In this document: one piece after another, positions 45,216 to 56,482 of the stretch | How positions within the stretch are numbered: the stretch's first letter is position 1 | How the letters are laid out: the number at the start of each line of letters is the position of its first letter | Assembly (NCBI RefSeq): GCF_006381105.1 | Contig: NZ_VDET01000014.1 | Location: 1 to 64,000 of the forward strand | Direction: 5' to 3' | Source: Flavicella sediminum | GTDB lineage: Bacteria > Bacteroidota > Bacteroidia > Flavobacteriales > Flavobacteriaceae | Length of the DNA: 64,000 nt | Program-made: the position numbers and the translations under genes | Notes under the pieces: generated by a model | What the model was told of the DNA's origin: nothing | Database searches by the model: none | What the model saw: only the letters and a program-made list of their open reading frames with translations

Positions 45216-45576
45216 TTGGCTAGAAAGTATTGAGCTTAATTTTTTGTTCATGTTTTCATTCAGATTTTAGTCAACTTAAAAGTTGCGTTGTTTGAATAGG
45301 GTAGTACCGTTATTAAATTTCTTAGCGCAAAGATACTAATTCTACAATTTTAGTAGCTATTTATGTCATTTGCTTCCAAATAAATAGTGTCAACTAATTT
45401 TAGCAGTATTTTTATTTTTTTAAAGAAATGCACTTTGTCTTAAATGAAAAAATCAACTTGTTTTGATGGATCGCATAAAAGAAAATAATCTAAAGGCAAG
45501 ATACCTTTTTTGAAGGAAAGCTTAGAAATATTCTTGTTAAAGTATTTTTTTTGACTTTTAAACGAGATTGACTTAC
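45216..45576. other. Intergenic region upstream of the DUF3124-marC operon
   Basis: The only recognisable site is the -7-type element at 45328-45335. The remainder up to the end of the 2OG-Fe oxygenase gene is AT-rich, with no gene, tRNA or clear terminator seen. Confidence 0.4.
45328..45335 (-). promoter_or_regulatory. Putative -7 element of the DUF3124-marC operon
   Basis: On the minus strand the site reads TATCTTTG, matching TAnnTTTG. It gives a leader of about 70-105 bases depending on which ATG is used. The -33 element is not clear. Confidence 0.4.
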
Positions 45577-46194
45577 TTAGTTTTTCAACCAAGTTGCAAT
45601 ACTTCTTCGTTCTCTCGTTAAGGAGGCGTGAACCTCATGTTCCATTTGATCGCTTCTAAATAAAACAATTTTTCCTCCTAAAGGAAGGATGTTAATACTG
45701 TCCTTGTTTTTAGGATATAGAGATAAAATTCCTCCATCTTTTTCTTCCCAGTTATTGTTTAAATATAAAACAATAGAAAATTGTCGGCCTTTTTCATTTT
45801 TAAATTGATCTATATGGCGTTTGTAAAAACTATTTTTTTCATAATTGGCATAGTGACTTTCAAAATTGCGAATAGCTGTAAAGCAAGTTTTGTTTAAGTA
45901 TAGAATGAAATTTTCTAATTTCTTTAAATAAAGGATTTCAAAAGGATTGGTGCTTTTTTCTGCAATCCAATTAATTTTATCACCTCTAATTTTTTTGTTT
46001 TTTTTATACGTGATACTCGTACCAATTCCTGAAGGTTTCATTTTTCCAACACTGTTTAAACGATCAATATTTTGGCTTAAACCTTTTATTGTACTTGGTA
46101 ATATAAAATTATTGCAAATACCATAATCGTTGGCAATAAGTCCTTGAATAAGTTCTTCAAATTGAAGTTGTTCTTGAATTTCCTCAGCATTCAT
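45577..46194 (-). CDS. 2-oxoglutarate/Fe(II)-dependent oxygenase, prolyl-hydroxylase type
   Basis: A 205-aa dioxygenase of the P4H/SM-20-like family. The iron ligands are His127 and Asp129 in KRHIDQF and His186 in 'DQMEHEVHAS'. Arg197 in 'RRSIATWL' is the expected 2-oxoglutarate anchor. 'FSIVLYLNNNWEEKDGGILSLY' is the typical central strand segment. It probably hydroxylates a protein or small molecule; the substrate cannot be told. It stands alone on the minus strand. Confidence 0.87.
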   Translation of the reverse strand: MNAEEIQEQLQFEELIQGLIANDYGICNNFILPSTIKGLSQNIDRLNSVGKMKPSGIGTSITYKKNKKIRGDKINWIAEKSTNPFEILYLKKLENFILYLNKTCFTAIRNFESHYANYEKNSFYKRHIDQFKNEKGRQFSIVLYLNNNWEEKDGGILSLYPKNKDSINILPLGGKIVLFRSDQMEHEVHASLTRERRSIATWLKN

Positions 46195-46266
46195 ATGTAA
46201 ATCGTTTAGTGTTTATCCTAAACGTATTATGTATACAAAGAGGGCCGCCAAAGAACGATTAATTTT

Positions 46267-46356
46267 ATGAGATTTCACTACTTTTTAAAGGGAATGATTT
46301 CTTTGCTTTTTTGTCTGATTTTAGCTGGTTTTTTGTGCTTTTTAGGAGTTTATTAG
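46267..46356 (+). CDS. Possible 29-aa membrane peptide
   Basis: A short ATG-started frame encodes 29 residues, starting MRFHYFLKGM and continuing as one hydrophobic helix (ISLLFCLILAGFLCFLGVY). It lies alone on the plus strand between two minus-strand genes and is followed at once by a hairpin. No promoter or homologue is recognised, so it may be chance. Confidence 0.3.
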   Translation: MRFHYFLKGMISLLFCLILAGFLCFLGVY

Positions 46357-46359
46357 AAA

Positions 46360-46392
46360 AAAAAGAGCAAAAGAATTCATCTTTTGCTCTTT
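46360..46392 (-). terminator. Terminator of the 861-aa T9SS protein gene
   Basis: A 12-bp inverted repeat (46362-46373 with 46381-46392) and a long U-tract on the minus strand lie 24 bases after the gene's stop. Confidence 0.88.
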
Positions 46393-46416
46393 GATAATAG
46401 TTGGGTTATAGCTTTT

Positions 46417-49002
46417 TTATTCAATAAGTAATTTGATAGCCTTATAAGGTGTGACAGAACTTTTAATTTTACAGAAATACAATCCTGAAGCTAAAGATGC
46501 TTTGTTAAATTGAATTTCATTTTTACCAGAAGTAGCCTTAAATTCTTGTTGATTGACAAGGGCTCCTAATTGATTGTAAACTTCTAATAGAACAGTTTCT
46601 GATTGTGCAGCTGTAAATTGAATTTGAGTACTTAGAGCCATTGGATTAGGAACGGCAATTGGTTGATTCACTCCATTTTCACCATTAATAGCTGCGACAG
46701 ACAACTCCGTATTTGTTGAAAAACGCAACTGCTGTAAATCCATTTGTTTAATTTCTTCAACACCTTCTTCTGAAAGCATGGTAAATACAATAGAAGTTAC
46801 ATCGTTTACTTCAATGCTTTCCCCTGTAATCGATTCAAAATCGGATAACAATATACTATAGCCCTTCAAATTTTCTGTTAAGTCGATTGTTGTTTTATAT
46901 TGAGATTCCCAATCGCTAACGCTCTCTTTGACCAATCTAATAATTAAACTTCCTGTTCCTTTTGCTTTTAATTGCAGGCTGTTGTAGCTAGAAAAATCTA
47001 AGGGAATAAATTTAGGTGTTAAGGCTCTAAAGGCAGCAATATAGTCACTTGTTGTAGCGGTTAATGAAATGTTTCTTTCCACTGGGTATTCTCCGTCTTT
47101 AAATTCTTCTTCACTAATATTTACTTCATATTTAGTGACAGTAGTACTTGCAGCGGCATCATCATAACCCCAAGGTCCATCTGACATAAATAAATCATCT
47201 GGTGTTTCAATTCCATCACCAATTCTAAAACCAATATCAAATAAACTACCAGCATCTACTTCAATATTAGAAATATAATTTCCTTCTAAATCAATACTTG
47301 TATTCACATTTTCTACAATAGCTGTTTCTGTAGCGCGCACACCTCCGTCAAAAACAACGGTATTGCTTCTATTCGTATTTACAATTTGCAAATCTAATTT
47401 ACCATTGTGGTAGTTTCCTTTTCTTACAAATACAGTTGGTGGTGTAGAATTTGTATAGCTTGTTACTGGCTTTTTCGCATCTAACAAATTCACAACTTCT
47501 TCTCCTAAATTTAATAAATCATCTAAAGAATTAGACCATATTTGAAAATTGTAGTATGGAATATTCTGTTCGTATTTGTCCAAGTTCCAGTGACTTTCAA
47601 TTCCAAAATTAGCATTGTCGTTAATTGACTTTGCAGACAAGCTTAAAATAAATTCTAAAGAACCATCTATATTACGGATCAATGTTTTTATGAATTTTTG
47701 TTCTCTTATTTCTATAGTAGAAACTGAAATAAGTTGTGCGCCTAATAATCGATCGCAAATATATTTTGTATGCTCGTACACCCCATCTTCAGTTTTTAGT
47801 AATAATACCGAAGCAACGGCTTTGTTATTTCGAATATAATCTACCGAATATAAATCGGTAGCATTGGTAATGTCTAATAAATCTCTAGGAGATGATTCAA
47901 TTACAGAATCTTCGTTGATAACTTCCAAAGGTATAAAATCAGACAATTGAATTTCTTCATTGGCGGAAGATGATTTTCCGTAACGTGAAGATTTTAAGAA
48001 TTTTTTTGCTGATTTTTTATCGAATTTATAATTGTTTTTAGCGCGCTTAAAATTTCGTTGACTGATAAGTTGAGACAATCTATTGTTACTTTCTAATCCA
48101 CCAGAATTGGCAGTAGAAGTAGGTGCTTCAATTACAGGACAAGCAGCATAGCCAGAACAAGAAGGATCTTCACAATCAATCAATCCATCACCGTCATCGT
48201 CAATTCCATTGGTACAGTCTTCTTGTGGTACAGGTGCGGTTGGACAGCGAGCTCCGTCATTACTTGAACTTGAAGGACCGAAAGCAAATAAATTTGATTC
48301 CATTTCATTAGCTCCAGTTAAGTCTTGTACATTTTGAATTACATAAATAGTCCCTGATTGGTTAGCAGATACATAAAAACGACCCGATGCATCAAAATAA
48401 ACAGCACCATAGGTATATTTTAGTCCTGCTAAAATTGGAACTACTCCTAAAGATTGTACATTTCCATTACTTGGATCAATACGATATAAAATATTAGTCG
48501 ATTTTTCGACAGTATACAACTGACCGTCTACCGCATTAAAAGCCCAATCATGAACGTTTATAGATGTAGACAAAGTTTCTGTAGACATGTATTTGGCATA
48601 GTTTTCAGACTCAGGATCTAGGTTTATTTTGTAATAAGTAGCTCCACCAGATTTTAGGTAGTAAATTCCTTCAGCACTTACATCACCCACATAACGACTT
48701 CCTGTAGGTAACTCTTCAATATAATAAGTGGTGGTTTTAAAATCTTTACCAATTCTTACAATGGTTTTATCTGGAGATTTTAAATAACCCCAAATAAATC
48801 CATCTGCAGGATTGTATCCTGTTGCGTTTATACTTCCTGGAGTTACATCCGTAGCAACGGTGTAGGCATTTCCTGAAGCTAGGTCAATAGCGTATACATC
48901 GTTGTATTGGAATAAGTAGGCGTTGTAGTCGCAATTAAATGGAGTGTCTTGTGCTTGAACACTCAAGCTAAATAAAACTAAAAGTTGTAAGAATCTTTTC
49001 AT
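46417..49002 (-). CDS. T9SS type A sorting domain protein with beta-propeller-like N-terminus
   Basis: An 861-aa secreted protein. With the ATG at 49002 the signal peptide is MKRFLQLLVLFSLSVQAQ. An earlier ATG at 49023 lies inside a likely promoter element, so it is not used here. Residues to about 270 form repeated strands like a beta-propeller (DUF6923-like: 'GFIWGYLKSPDKTIVRIG'). A metal-binding style motif NGIDDDGDGLIDCEDPSC follows, then a charged linker. A larger beta-rich part contains 'FIPLDFSSYNSLQLKAKG', like a carbohydrate-binding module. The last 80 residues (PNPMALSTQIQF to KAIKLLIE) are a T9SS sorting domain. Ligand unknown. Confidence 0.85.
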   Translation of the reverse strand: MKRFLQLLVLFSLSVQAQDTPFNCDYNAYLFQYNDVYAIDLASGNAYTVATDVTPGSINATGYNPADGFIWGYLKSPDKTIVRIGKDFKTTTYYIEELPTGSRYVGDVSAEGIYYLKSGGATYYKINLDPESENYAKYMSTETLSTSINVHDWAFNAVDGQLYTVEKSTNILYRIDPSNGNVQSLGVVPILAGLKYTYGAVYFDASGRFYVSANQSGTIYVIQNVQDLTGANEMESNLFAFGPSSSSNDGARCPTAPVPQEDCTNGIDDDGDGLIDCEDPSCSGYAACPVIEAPTSTANSGGLESNNRLSQLISQRNFKRAKNNYKFDKKSAKKFLKSSRYGKSSSANEEIQLSDFIPLEVINEDSVIESSPRDLLDITNATDLYSVDYIRNNKAVASVLLLKTEDGVYEHTKYICDRLLGAQLISVSTIEIREQKFIKTLIRNIDGSLEFILSLSAKSINDNANFGIESHWNLDKYEQNIPYYNFQIWSNSLDDLLNLGEEVVNLLDAKKPVTSYTNSTPPTVFVRKGNYHNGKLDLQIVNTNRSNTVVFDGGVRATETAIVENVNTSIDLEGNYISNIEVDAGSLFDIGFRIGDGIETPDDLFMSDGPWGYDDAAASTTVTKYEVNISEEEFKDGEYPVERNISLTATTSDYIAAFRALTPKFIPLDFSSYNSLQLKAKGTGSLIIRLVKESVSDWESQYKTTIDLTENLKGYSILLSDFESITGESIEVNDVTSIVFTMLSEEGVEEIKQMDLQQLRFSTNTELSVAAINGENGVNQPIAVPNPMALSTQIQFTAAQSETVLLEVYNQLGALVNQQEFKATSGKNEIQFNKASLASGLYFCKIKSSVTPYKAIKLLIE

Positions 49003-49020
49003 AATAAATATTTTATGTAA

Positions 49021-49028
49021 CAAAAGTA
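49021..49028 (-). promoter_or_regulatory. Putative -7 element of the 861-aa T9SS protein gene
   Basis: On the minus strand the site reads TACTTTTG, a TAnnTTTG match, giving a leader of about 12 bases to the ATG at 49002. This supports the shorter start. Confidence 0.45.
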
Positions 49029-49284
49029 GGGGCTAAGCAGGTGTTTTATTTTAATTATTCGCTAAATAAATGCTAAGTGTAGACTAATGGTACAAATTGA
49101 TAGTTAACTGTTTTAGGCAATTTTTACAATACTGCTTTTTTATTTCAGAATTGGTCTTACTAAGATAATATGTTTTTAGTAGAGTGCAATTAGAGTAGAT
49201 GTTTTTATTTTAGTCTTAAAATATTGCTGTTCTAGGTGTTGTAGTCCGTTTTTACCCCTAGGTTATTAGATAAAATGAGGGCAT
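49029..49284. other. Intergenic region between the T9SS gene and the yidC terminator
   Basis: AT-rich sequence with no recognised gene or RNA. Confidence 0.4.
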
Positions 49285-49323
49285 AAAAAAAGCGAAATTC
49301 AATAAGTTGAATTTCGCTTTTTT
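49285..49323 (-). terminator. Intrinsic terminator after yidC
   Basis: A long perfect inverted repeat (12 bp GC-containing core at 49291-49302 with 49307-49318, extended by A/T pairs) with a 4-base loop lies 16 bases after the yidC stop. U-tracts occur on both strands. Confidence 0.92.
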
Positions 49324-49339
49324 AAATATGAAAAGAAAT

Positions 49340-51223
49340 TTATTTTTTCTTTTGTGTTTTTTGTTGCTCTTGAGCTTGTTTCATTGCTTCGTCCATACGA
49401 GCTCTGAATTTACTTTTTTTCTTTTCAGGGCGTTTTTTGTTTTCCTGAATTTGAGCATGAATTTTATCTTCATCAATAATGAAATTTTTAATCACTAACA
49501 TAATAGTAATTGTCAATAAGTTAGAGATAAAATAGTACAAACTCAATCCTGCTCCATAAGAGTTAAAGAAAACCAACATCATGATAGGAGATAAGTACAT
49601 CATCATTTTCATCATCTTTTGCATGTCAGGCATACCTTCTTGTGCTGGTTGCTGCATGTTCATTTGTTGACTTTGACTCATACGCATGTAAAAGAAGATA
49701 GCTACAGATGCCAAGATTGGAAACAAACTGATATGATCTCCATACATTGGAATGTTAAAAGGCAATTTGTAAATAGAATCATAAGAAGACAAATCGTCTG
49801 CCCATAAAAATCCTTGTTGACGTAAATCTATAGCACTTGGGAAAAAACGGAACAAGGCAAAGAATACGGGCATTTGTAACAATGCAGGAATACATCCGGC
49901 CATCATACTTACCCCAGCTTTACGTTGTAAGGCCATCGTTTCTTGTTGACGCTTCATTGCGTTTTCTTTTCCTGGAAGTCTGTCATTGATCTCTTGCATT
50001 TCCGGTTTTAACACCTTCATTTTAGCACTAGATAAATAAGATTTGTAGACCAATGGAGACATAAATATACGAACTACAACAGTCATTAAAATAATGATCA
50101 AACCATAGTTAGACATAAAACCTCCTAAGAAATTAAACAAAGGAATAAAAGCATGTTGATTGATCCAACCAAAAATACCCCAACCCAATTCAATTACATT
50201 TTCAATTCCTTTATCGTACGCTGCTAAAGCAGAATAATCATTAGGACCTAAGTACAAGTTAAAGTTGTAATTCAACTCGCCACCATTTAAAGCTAAAGGA
50301 GCTTGTACAGTGAAGGCTTTTGTTTGTAAAGAATCCGTAGCTTCGTCTTGAAATAAGGTTTCAGAACTTAATTTAGCTGTTTTAAAAGGCGTGTCTGATA
50401 ATAATATTACAGAAAAGAAATGTTGTTTAAAGGCAAACCAATCTACATTCGATTCTTCTTCTAAGTCTTCACCTGCAATAGACAAGTCGTCCATCTTCCC
50501 ATCTTCTTTTTCATAGTACAAAGCCGTGTTTTGGTTTTCGTACTTGATACTTTTTTCATGACGGAAAGCTGTTAGATTGAAATCTAAAGTCACAGGATTG
50601 GCACTGTTAATAACAGAACTTAATCCACTAGAACGAACGGTAAAACCAACCATAGGATCGTTTGGTTTCAATTCATAACGGTATTCTAAAAACTCATTTT
50701 CAGAAACTTTTAATTTCAAAGATAAAATATCGTTGGCTCCATTTTTAGATAGAGAAGGTTGAAAAACTAAATCTTTGGTATTAAAAATTCTATTACTTGT
50801 TGTACCAAAACTGATATTAAAGGAAGCATTGGCTTCTTTAATTAAATACAATGGCAATTTGTTATGTGTTTCAAAGTTTTTTACCAAAGCCTCTGTAATT
50901 TGAGCACCCTTGTTGGCAAAAGTTAATTTTAAAACTTCATTTTCTAAAACCGTAGTTCCATTTTCTTCAACAGCTAAAGAAGCAGAATAGGCAAAATTAC
51001 CTAAACGTTGTTGTGCTTGTGCAAAAGCCAAAGAGTCTGAAGCAATGGCATTTGAATTAATTGTATTAGAAATAGGGGCTTCTTCGGATGCTTTTACAGC
51101 TTCCGTAGTTTGTGCAGGAGTTTCTTCAGGTTCTGGTTGGTTTGTATACATAAACCAAAGCATGATTGCTCCTAGTAGTAAAAATCCAATTATGGAATTG
51201 GCGTCAAATTTTTTTTCTTCCAT
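49340..51223 (-). CDS. yidC: Membrane protein insertase YidC
   Basis: A 627-aa insertase that places proteins in the inner membrane, alone or with SecYEG. One N-terminal membrane helix (residues about 12-27) is followed by a large periplasmic beta-sandwich domain to about 360. The conserved five-helix core follows ('MSPLVYKSYLSSAKMKVLKPEMQEIN', 'GCIPALLQMPVFFALFRFF'). The C-terminal tail is basic and Gln-rich, possibly ribosome-binding. It lies downstream of pyrG on the same strand with a 92-base gap. Confidence 0.97.
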   Translation of the reverse strand: MEEKKFDANSIIGFLLLGAIMLWFMYTNQPEPEETPAQTTEAVKASEEAPISNTINSNAIASDSLAFAQAQQRLGNFAYSASLAVEENGTTVLENEVLKLTFANKGAQITEALVKNFETHNKLPLYLIKEANASFNISFGTTSNRIFNTKDLVFQPSLSKNGANDILSLKLKVSENEFLEYRYELKPNDPMVGFTVRSSGLSSVINSANPVTLDFNLTAFRHEKSIKYENQNTALYYEKEDGKMDDLSIAGEDLEEESNVDWFAFKQHFFSVILLSDTPFKTAKLSSETLFQDEATDSLQTKAFTVQAPLALNGGELNYNFNLYLGPNDYSALAAYDKGIENVIELGWGIFGWINQHAFIPLFNFLGGFMSNYGLIIILMTVVVRIFMSPLVYKSYLSSAKMKVLKPEMQEINDRLPGKENAMKRQQETMALQRKAGVSMMAGCIPALLQMPVFFALFRFFPSAIDLRQQGFLWADDLSSYDSIYKLPFNIPMYGDHISLFPILASVAIFFYMRMSQSQQMNMQQPAQEGMPDMQKMMKMMMYLSPIMMLVFFNSYGAGLSLYYFISNLLTITIMLVIKNFIIDEDKIHAQIQENKKRPEKKKSKFRARMDEAMKQAQEQQKTQKKK

Positions 51224-51315
51224 TGTAGTTATTTCAAGATTTCTCTTTTTTTTCTTTTGAAATTAAGCTTTCAAAGCTAGTTAAAATCTCTTTATTTAAT
51301 TGTGTTTCAGTGAAT

Positions 51316-52981
<1,666 letters not shown>

Positions 52982-53066
52982 ACCAAAAGATTGTAAATTT
53001 TAGAGAATTTATGAGACCTTTAAAAAGAAGTGAATTTTAAAAGTATTCTATAGCTTAAAACACAGT

Positions 53067-53444
53067 TTATTTTGTGTTTTTTAGTTGCGCTAATAATTTT
53101 TCATATTCTTTATAGGACATTTCATATATGGGAAGCGATTTTTCGAACAAAGCAGAAATAGTTTCTATTTTTTCATGGGTTCTAGCCATTGTTTCAATTT
53201 CACTAAATTCTTGATGAAGCCGAACGCCCATAGTTGAAAAAGTAGATTTTAAAAAATGCGTTGCTTCTTTAATCTGTAGGTGGTTAGCTTCACTAATTGC
53301 ACTTTTAATAAGGGCTATTTTTTCTGGAGTTTGTTCTAAAAAAACAGCAATTAATTGTATCTGTAAATCGGTTTCTCCTTGAAAACCTTCATTTAAAAGA
53401 TTTAAATCTACAATTGTACTGTGTAGTATTTGACTTTTATGCAT
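53067..53444 (-). CDS. Hpt domain histidine phosphotransfer protein
   Basis: A 125-aa stand-alone phosphotransfer protein with a four-helix Hpt fold. The phosphorylated residue should be His63 in 'IKEATHFLKSTFSTMGV', which matches the Hpt pattern (A)H-x-L-K. 'IQLIAVFLEQTPEKIALIKSAI' is the typical first helix pair. It passes phosphate between a hybrid kinase and a response regulator. It is divergent from a one-domain response regulator across a 142-base spacer, which suggests these two are partners. No histidine kinase is nearby. Confidence 0.88.
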   Translation of the reverse strand: MHKSQILHSTIVDLNLLNEGFQGETDLQIQLIAVFLEQTPEKIALIKSAISEANHLQIKEATHFLKSTFSTMGVRLHQEFSEIETMARTHEKIETISALFEKSLPIYEMSYKEYEKLLAQLKNTK

Positions 53445-53586
53445 AAATTTGTTCTATTAATGGGATAAAGTTAAACAAAAATTTCAGCTAAAATTAATTT
53501 TAAAAGGAGTTGTTGCTAATTTTATCGAGAATAAAAGGTAATGCATTATATTACCAAAAAAATAATCAAATTTAAAGTATTTGATA

Positions 53587-53952
53587 ATGAGTAAAAAAAA
53601 AATTGTTTTAGCAGAAGATAATTCTGTTTTAGCCTTATTGTTGAAGTTTAAGTTAGAAAAATCAGGATATGATTTGCAGATTGCTGAAGACGGAAAACAA
53701 GCCATAGAATTAATTGAATCGCATCAGCCAGATTTAATATTAACAGATATAATGATGCCTTATTTGAGTGGTTTGGAATTGATTAGTCATGTCCGAAATA
53801 AATTAAATTTAGAAACGCCAATTATCGTTTTTTCTGCTGCTGGGCAAGAAGAAAATGTATTGTCTGCCTTTGATTTAGGGGCTACAGATTTTATGGCAAA
53901 ACCTATCAGTCCTAATGAATTGGTAATTCGAATAAAAAGACTGATCCGATAA
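53587..53952 (+). CDS. Single-domain response regulator
   Basis: A 121-aa CheY-like receiver without output domain. The acidic pair is in VLAEDN, the phosphorylated Asp54 in ILTDIMMP, and Lys105 in MAKPIS. I use ATG 53587; a TTG six bases upstream is less likely. It is the first gene of a tight operon with a HEAT protein (7-base gap), a GT2 synthase, an LtaS-like transferase and a YaiO-like barrel. It probably controls that machinery by protein contact, since it cannot bind DNA. The divergent Hpt protein is its likely phosphodonor. Confidence 0.92.
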   Translation: MSKKKIVLAEDNSVLALLLKFKLEKSGYDLQIAEDGKQAIELIESHQPDLILTDIMMPYLSGLELISHVRNKLNLETPIIVFSAAGQEENVLSAFDLGATDFMAKPISPNELVIRIKRLIR

Positions 53953-53959
53953 ATCGACT

Positions 53960-55045
53960 ATGAATTATATACATGCTTTAGAAAATTATATCAACAACAG
54001 TCCTTTGTTTATTCAGGTGTTGTGGTCTTTCTGTTTTGTATTATTGTTCATTTTTATATTGCTTGTTTTTTTGCATAGTTCCTTAAGGGGTAGTTTGCGA
54101 AAGAAAGAAGCCATAAAGAAGAAGTATTCTGAAAAATACGAGACCTTATTAATTCAATATTTATATTCTGAAGAAGTAAGTGAACAACAAAAAATTGTTC
54201 GGCTTTTAAATAGAGATTCGGGGAATAACTTTAAAAGAAATAGTATTGTAAATACGTTGATCAAATTAAAAGATGAAATTTCAGGAGAGTTAGAGGTGGC
54301 CATTCTTAAATTGTATGACGATTTGAACTTGGATACTTTTGCTATTTCAAAATTAAAGTCTAAAAATCCTTTCCGAATGATCAATGGAATTCGTCAACTA
54401 AATATTTTTCACGTAAAATCTGTACATGCAAAAATATTGGAACATGTAAACCATGAAGATAGATTGGTGCGTAAAGAGGTTCAGTTGTATTTGGTAAAGT
54501 TGTTCCAATTTGAAGGATTGTTTTTTTTAGATAAATTGGAAGCGCCACTTTCTGAATGGAATCAAATTCAGTTACTTGAAATTTTGAAAAAATTTGATAA
54601 CCAGGATATTCCAGATGTAACGGCTTGGTTAAAATCTACAAATAAATTTGTGGTTTTATTTGCCCTTAAATTGGTAAGGGTCTATAATTTATACGAAAAA
54701 GAAAAAAGTTTGATTGACTTATTAAGTCATGAAGATCAAAAAGTTCGATTAGAGACGATTATTACGGCTACACATTTACAACAATTGAGTATAAAAAGTG
54801 TCATAATTTCCAAATTTGAAGACATTAGTTTAGAGGAACAAATAGCTTTTTTAAATTTTTTGAAAATAGCCTATGAGCCTGCTGAAGTCGATTTTATACA
54901 TACACATATTTACCATACTGATTTTGATATAAAGCGTATTGCTTTAGATCTATTAAAATCAAATCACAAAGAATTGTATGACAGTTTGGATTGTAATAGC
55001 GAGGACAAAGATTTTATGAAAATACTAAACTTTATGAATGCTTAA
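53960..55045 (+). CDS. Membrane-anchored HEAT-repeat protein
   Basis: A 361-aa protein with one membrane span at about 17-40 (IQVLWSFCFVLLFIFILLVFL), a basic stretch, and a cytosolic helical-repeat domain. Repeats such as 'HEDRLVRKEVQLYLVKLF' and 'HEDQKVRLETIITATHL' look like HEAT repeats, a protein-interaction scaffold. It sits between the response regulator (7 bases) and the GT2 synthase (3 bases). I infer that it links the phosphorylated regulator to the synthase at the membrane. No enzyme motif. Confidence 0.78.
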   Translation: MNYIHALENYINNSPLFIQVLWSFCFVLLFIFILLVFLHSSLRGSLRKKEAIKKKYSEKYETLLIQYLYSEEVSEQQKIVRLLNRDSGNNFKRNSIVNTLIKLKDEISGELEVAILKLYDDLNLDTFAISKLKSKNPFRMINGIRQLNIFHVKSVHAKILEHVNHEDRLVRKEVQLYLVKLFQFEGLFFLDKLEAPLSEWNQIQLLEILKKFDNQDIPDVTAWLKSTNKFVVLFALKLVRVYNLYEKEKSLIDLLSHEDQKVRLETIITATHLQQLSIKSVIISKFEDISLEEQIAFLNFLKIAYEPAEVDFIHTHIYHTDFDIKRIALDLLKSNHKELYDSLDCNSEDKDFMKILNFMNA

Positions 55046-55048
55046 GTT

Positions 55049-56482
55049 ATGGAAGTAATACTGCTTAAAATATTAGATATTTTCCTCTTTATATTTGTCA
55101 TGTATACCTTTTCAGTGGTTTCCTCTTACATCATTTTAGGTATTATTTCAACCAAAGAAACGGTGTCTTATTTTAAGAAAAATAGTTTTGTCAACTATAA
55201 GAACATCATGTCATCAGAAGATTCTCCATCCATTTCTATTATAGCACCAGCCTATAATGAAAGTTTAAATGTGGTAGAAAATGTACGCTCCTTGTTGTCC
55301 AATCATTATGTAAATTATGATGTAATTATTGTCAATGATGGTAGTAAAGATGATAGTTTGGAAAAGCTAATTGCAGCTTACGACCTAGAAAAAATTGATT
55401 ATTTGTTAAATGAACAAATTCCAACACAGCCTTTAAGAGAAGGTGTTTTCAAATCTAAAAACCCGGCCTTTGCTAAATTAATTGTAGTTGATAAAGAAAA
55501 CGGAGGGAAGTCGGATGCCCTAAACGTAGGTTTAAATATAAGTACAAGTAAATATGTAGCCTGTATTGATGTGGATTGTTTGCTGTTGGAAGATGCGTTA
55601 CAAAAATTAGTGAAGCCATTTTTAGAAGTAACAGATAGCAAGGTCATAGCAACAGGAGGGGTGATTCGAATAGCCAATTCTTGCGTGATTAAAAATGGGA
55701 AAATGTTAGAAATAAATTTCCCTAAAAAAATGATTGTCCGTACACAGATATTAGAATATTTAAGAGCTTTTTTGTTAGGACGTATGGCTTGGAGTAGATT
55801 GAATGGTTTGCTGGTTATATCTGGTGCCTTTGGTATGTTTGACAGAAAAATAGCGGTGGATGTTGGTGGCTACGATGTAAAAACTGTGGGAGAGGATATG
55901 GAAATTATTGTACGTATGCGTAGGGTAATGGAAGAAAAGAAAATTAAATACAGAGTGTTTTTTATTCCAGATCCACTGTGTTGGACAGAAGCGCCTGAAA
56001 GTTATAAAATATTGATCTCTCAAAGAAATAGATGGACTAGAGGTACGATTGAAACCTTGAAGAAACATCGAAAAATGGGACTCAATCCTAAATACGGAAA
56101 ATTGGGAATGATCAGTTTGCCGTATTGGTTTATTTACGAAAGAATGGCACCCCTTATTGAAGTAGTTGGGCTTATTTATTTTATTGTATTAATTTATATG
56201 GGAGGTGTTCATTGGGAATATGCAATAACGTTTTTCTTTTTGGCTTATTTATTTACTGTTTTGTTTTCGTTGTTGGCTATTTTTACAGAAGAAATGACCT
56301 ACAATGAATATAAGAAAAAAGGTGTTGGTTTTAAAATGATATTGACCATTTTATTAGAACCTTTTTTACTGCATCCAGTTATATTGTATGCGGCTGTAAG
56401 AGGAAATTTCGATTACTATTTCAATAAAAATAAAAAATGGGGAGTGATGGTGAGGACTGGATTAAAAAAAGAAGATTCATGA
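55049..56482 (+). CDS. Processive GT2 glycosyltransferase, polysaccharide synthase type
   Basis: A 477-aa membrane glycosyltransferase of family 2, like the poly-GlcNAc synthase PgaC/IcaA and related synthases. An N-terminal membrane helix (6-33) precedes the GT-A domain with Asp97 in VNDGS, Asp174/Asp176 in the DVD metal site, the GED motif (VGEDMEII) and SQRNRWTRG (QxxRW). About three C-terminal membrane spans follow (VGLIYFIVLIYMGG, 'YAITFFFLAYLFTVLFSLLAIF'). It should polymerise a nucleotide sugar and pass the chain through the membrane. The sugar is unknown. The next gene overlaps by four bases (ATGA). No PgaD or PilZ protein is present. Confidence 0.9.
   Translation: MEVILLKILDIFLFIFVMYTFSVVSSYIILGIISTKETVSYFKKNSFVNYKNIMSSEDSPSISIIAPAYNESLNVVENVRSLLSNHYVNYDVIIVNDGSKDDSLEKLIAAYDLEKIDYLLNEQIPTQPLREGVFKSKNPAFAKLIVVDKENGGKSDALNVGLNISTSKYVACIDVDCLLLEDALQKLVKPFLEVTDSKVIATGGVIRIANSCVIKNGKMLEINFPKKMIVRTQILEYLRAFLLGRMAWSRLNGLLVISGAFGMFDRKIAVDVGGYDVKTVGEDMEIIVRMRRVMEEKKIKYRVFFIPDPLCWTEAPESYKILISQRNRWTRGTIETLKKHRKMGLNPKYGKLGMISLPYWFIYERMAPLIEVVGLIYFIVLIYMGGVHWEYAITFFFLAYLFTVLFSLLAIFTEEMTYNEYKKKGVGFKMILTILLEPFLLHPVILYAAVRGNFDYYFNKNKKWGVMVRTGLKKEDS

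Noticed and set aside
46417-49023. Longer start of the T9SS protein at 49023
   Set aside because: That ATG overlaps a likely -7 element, and the signal peptide is normal from 49002.
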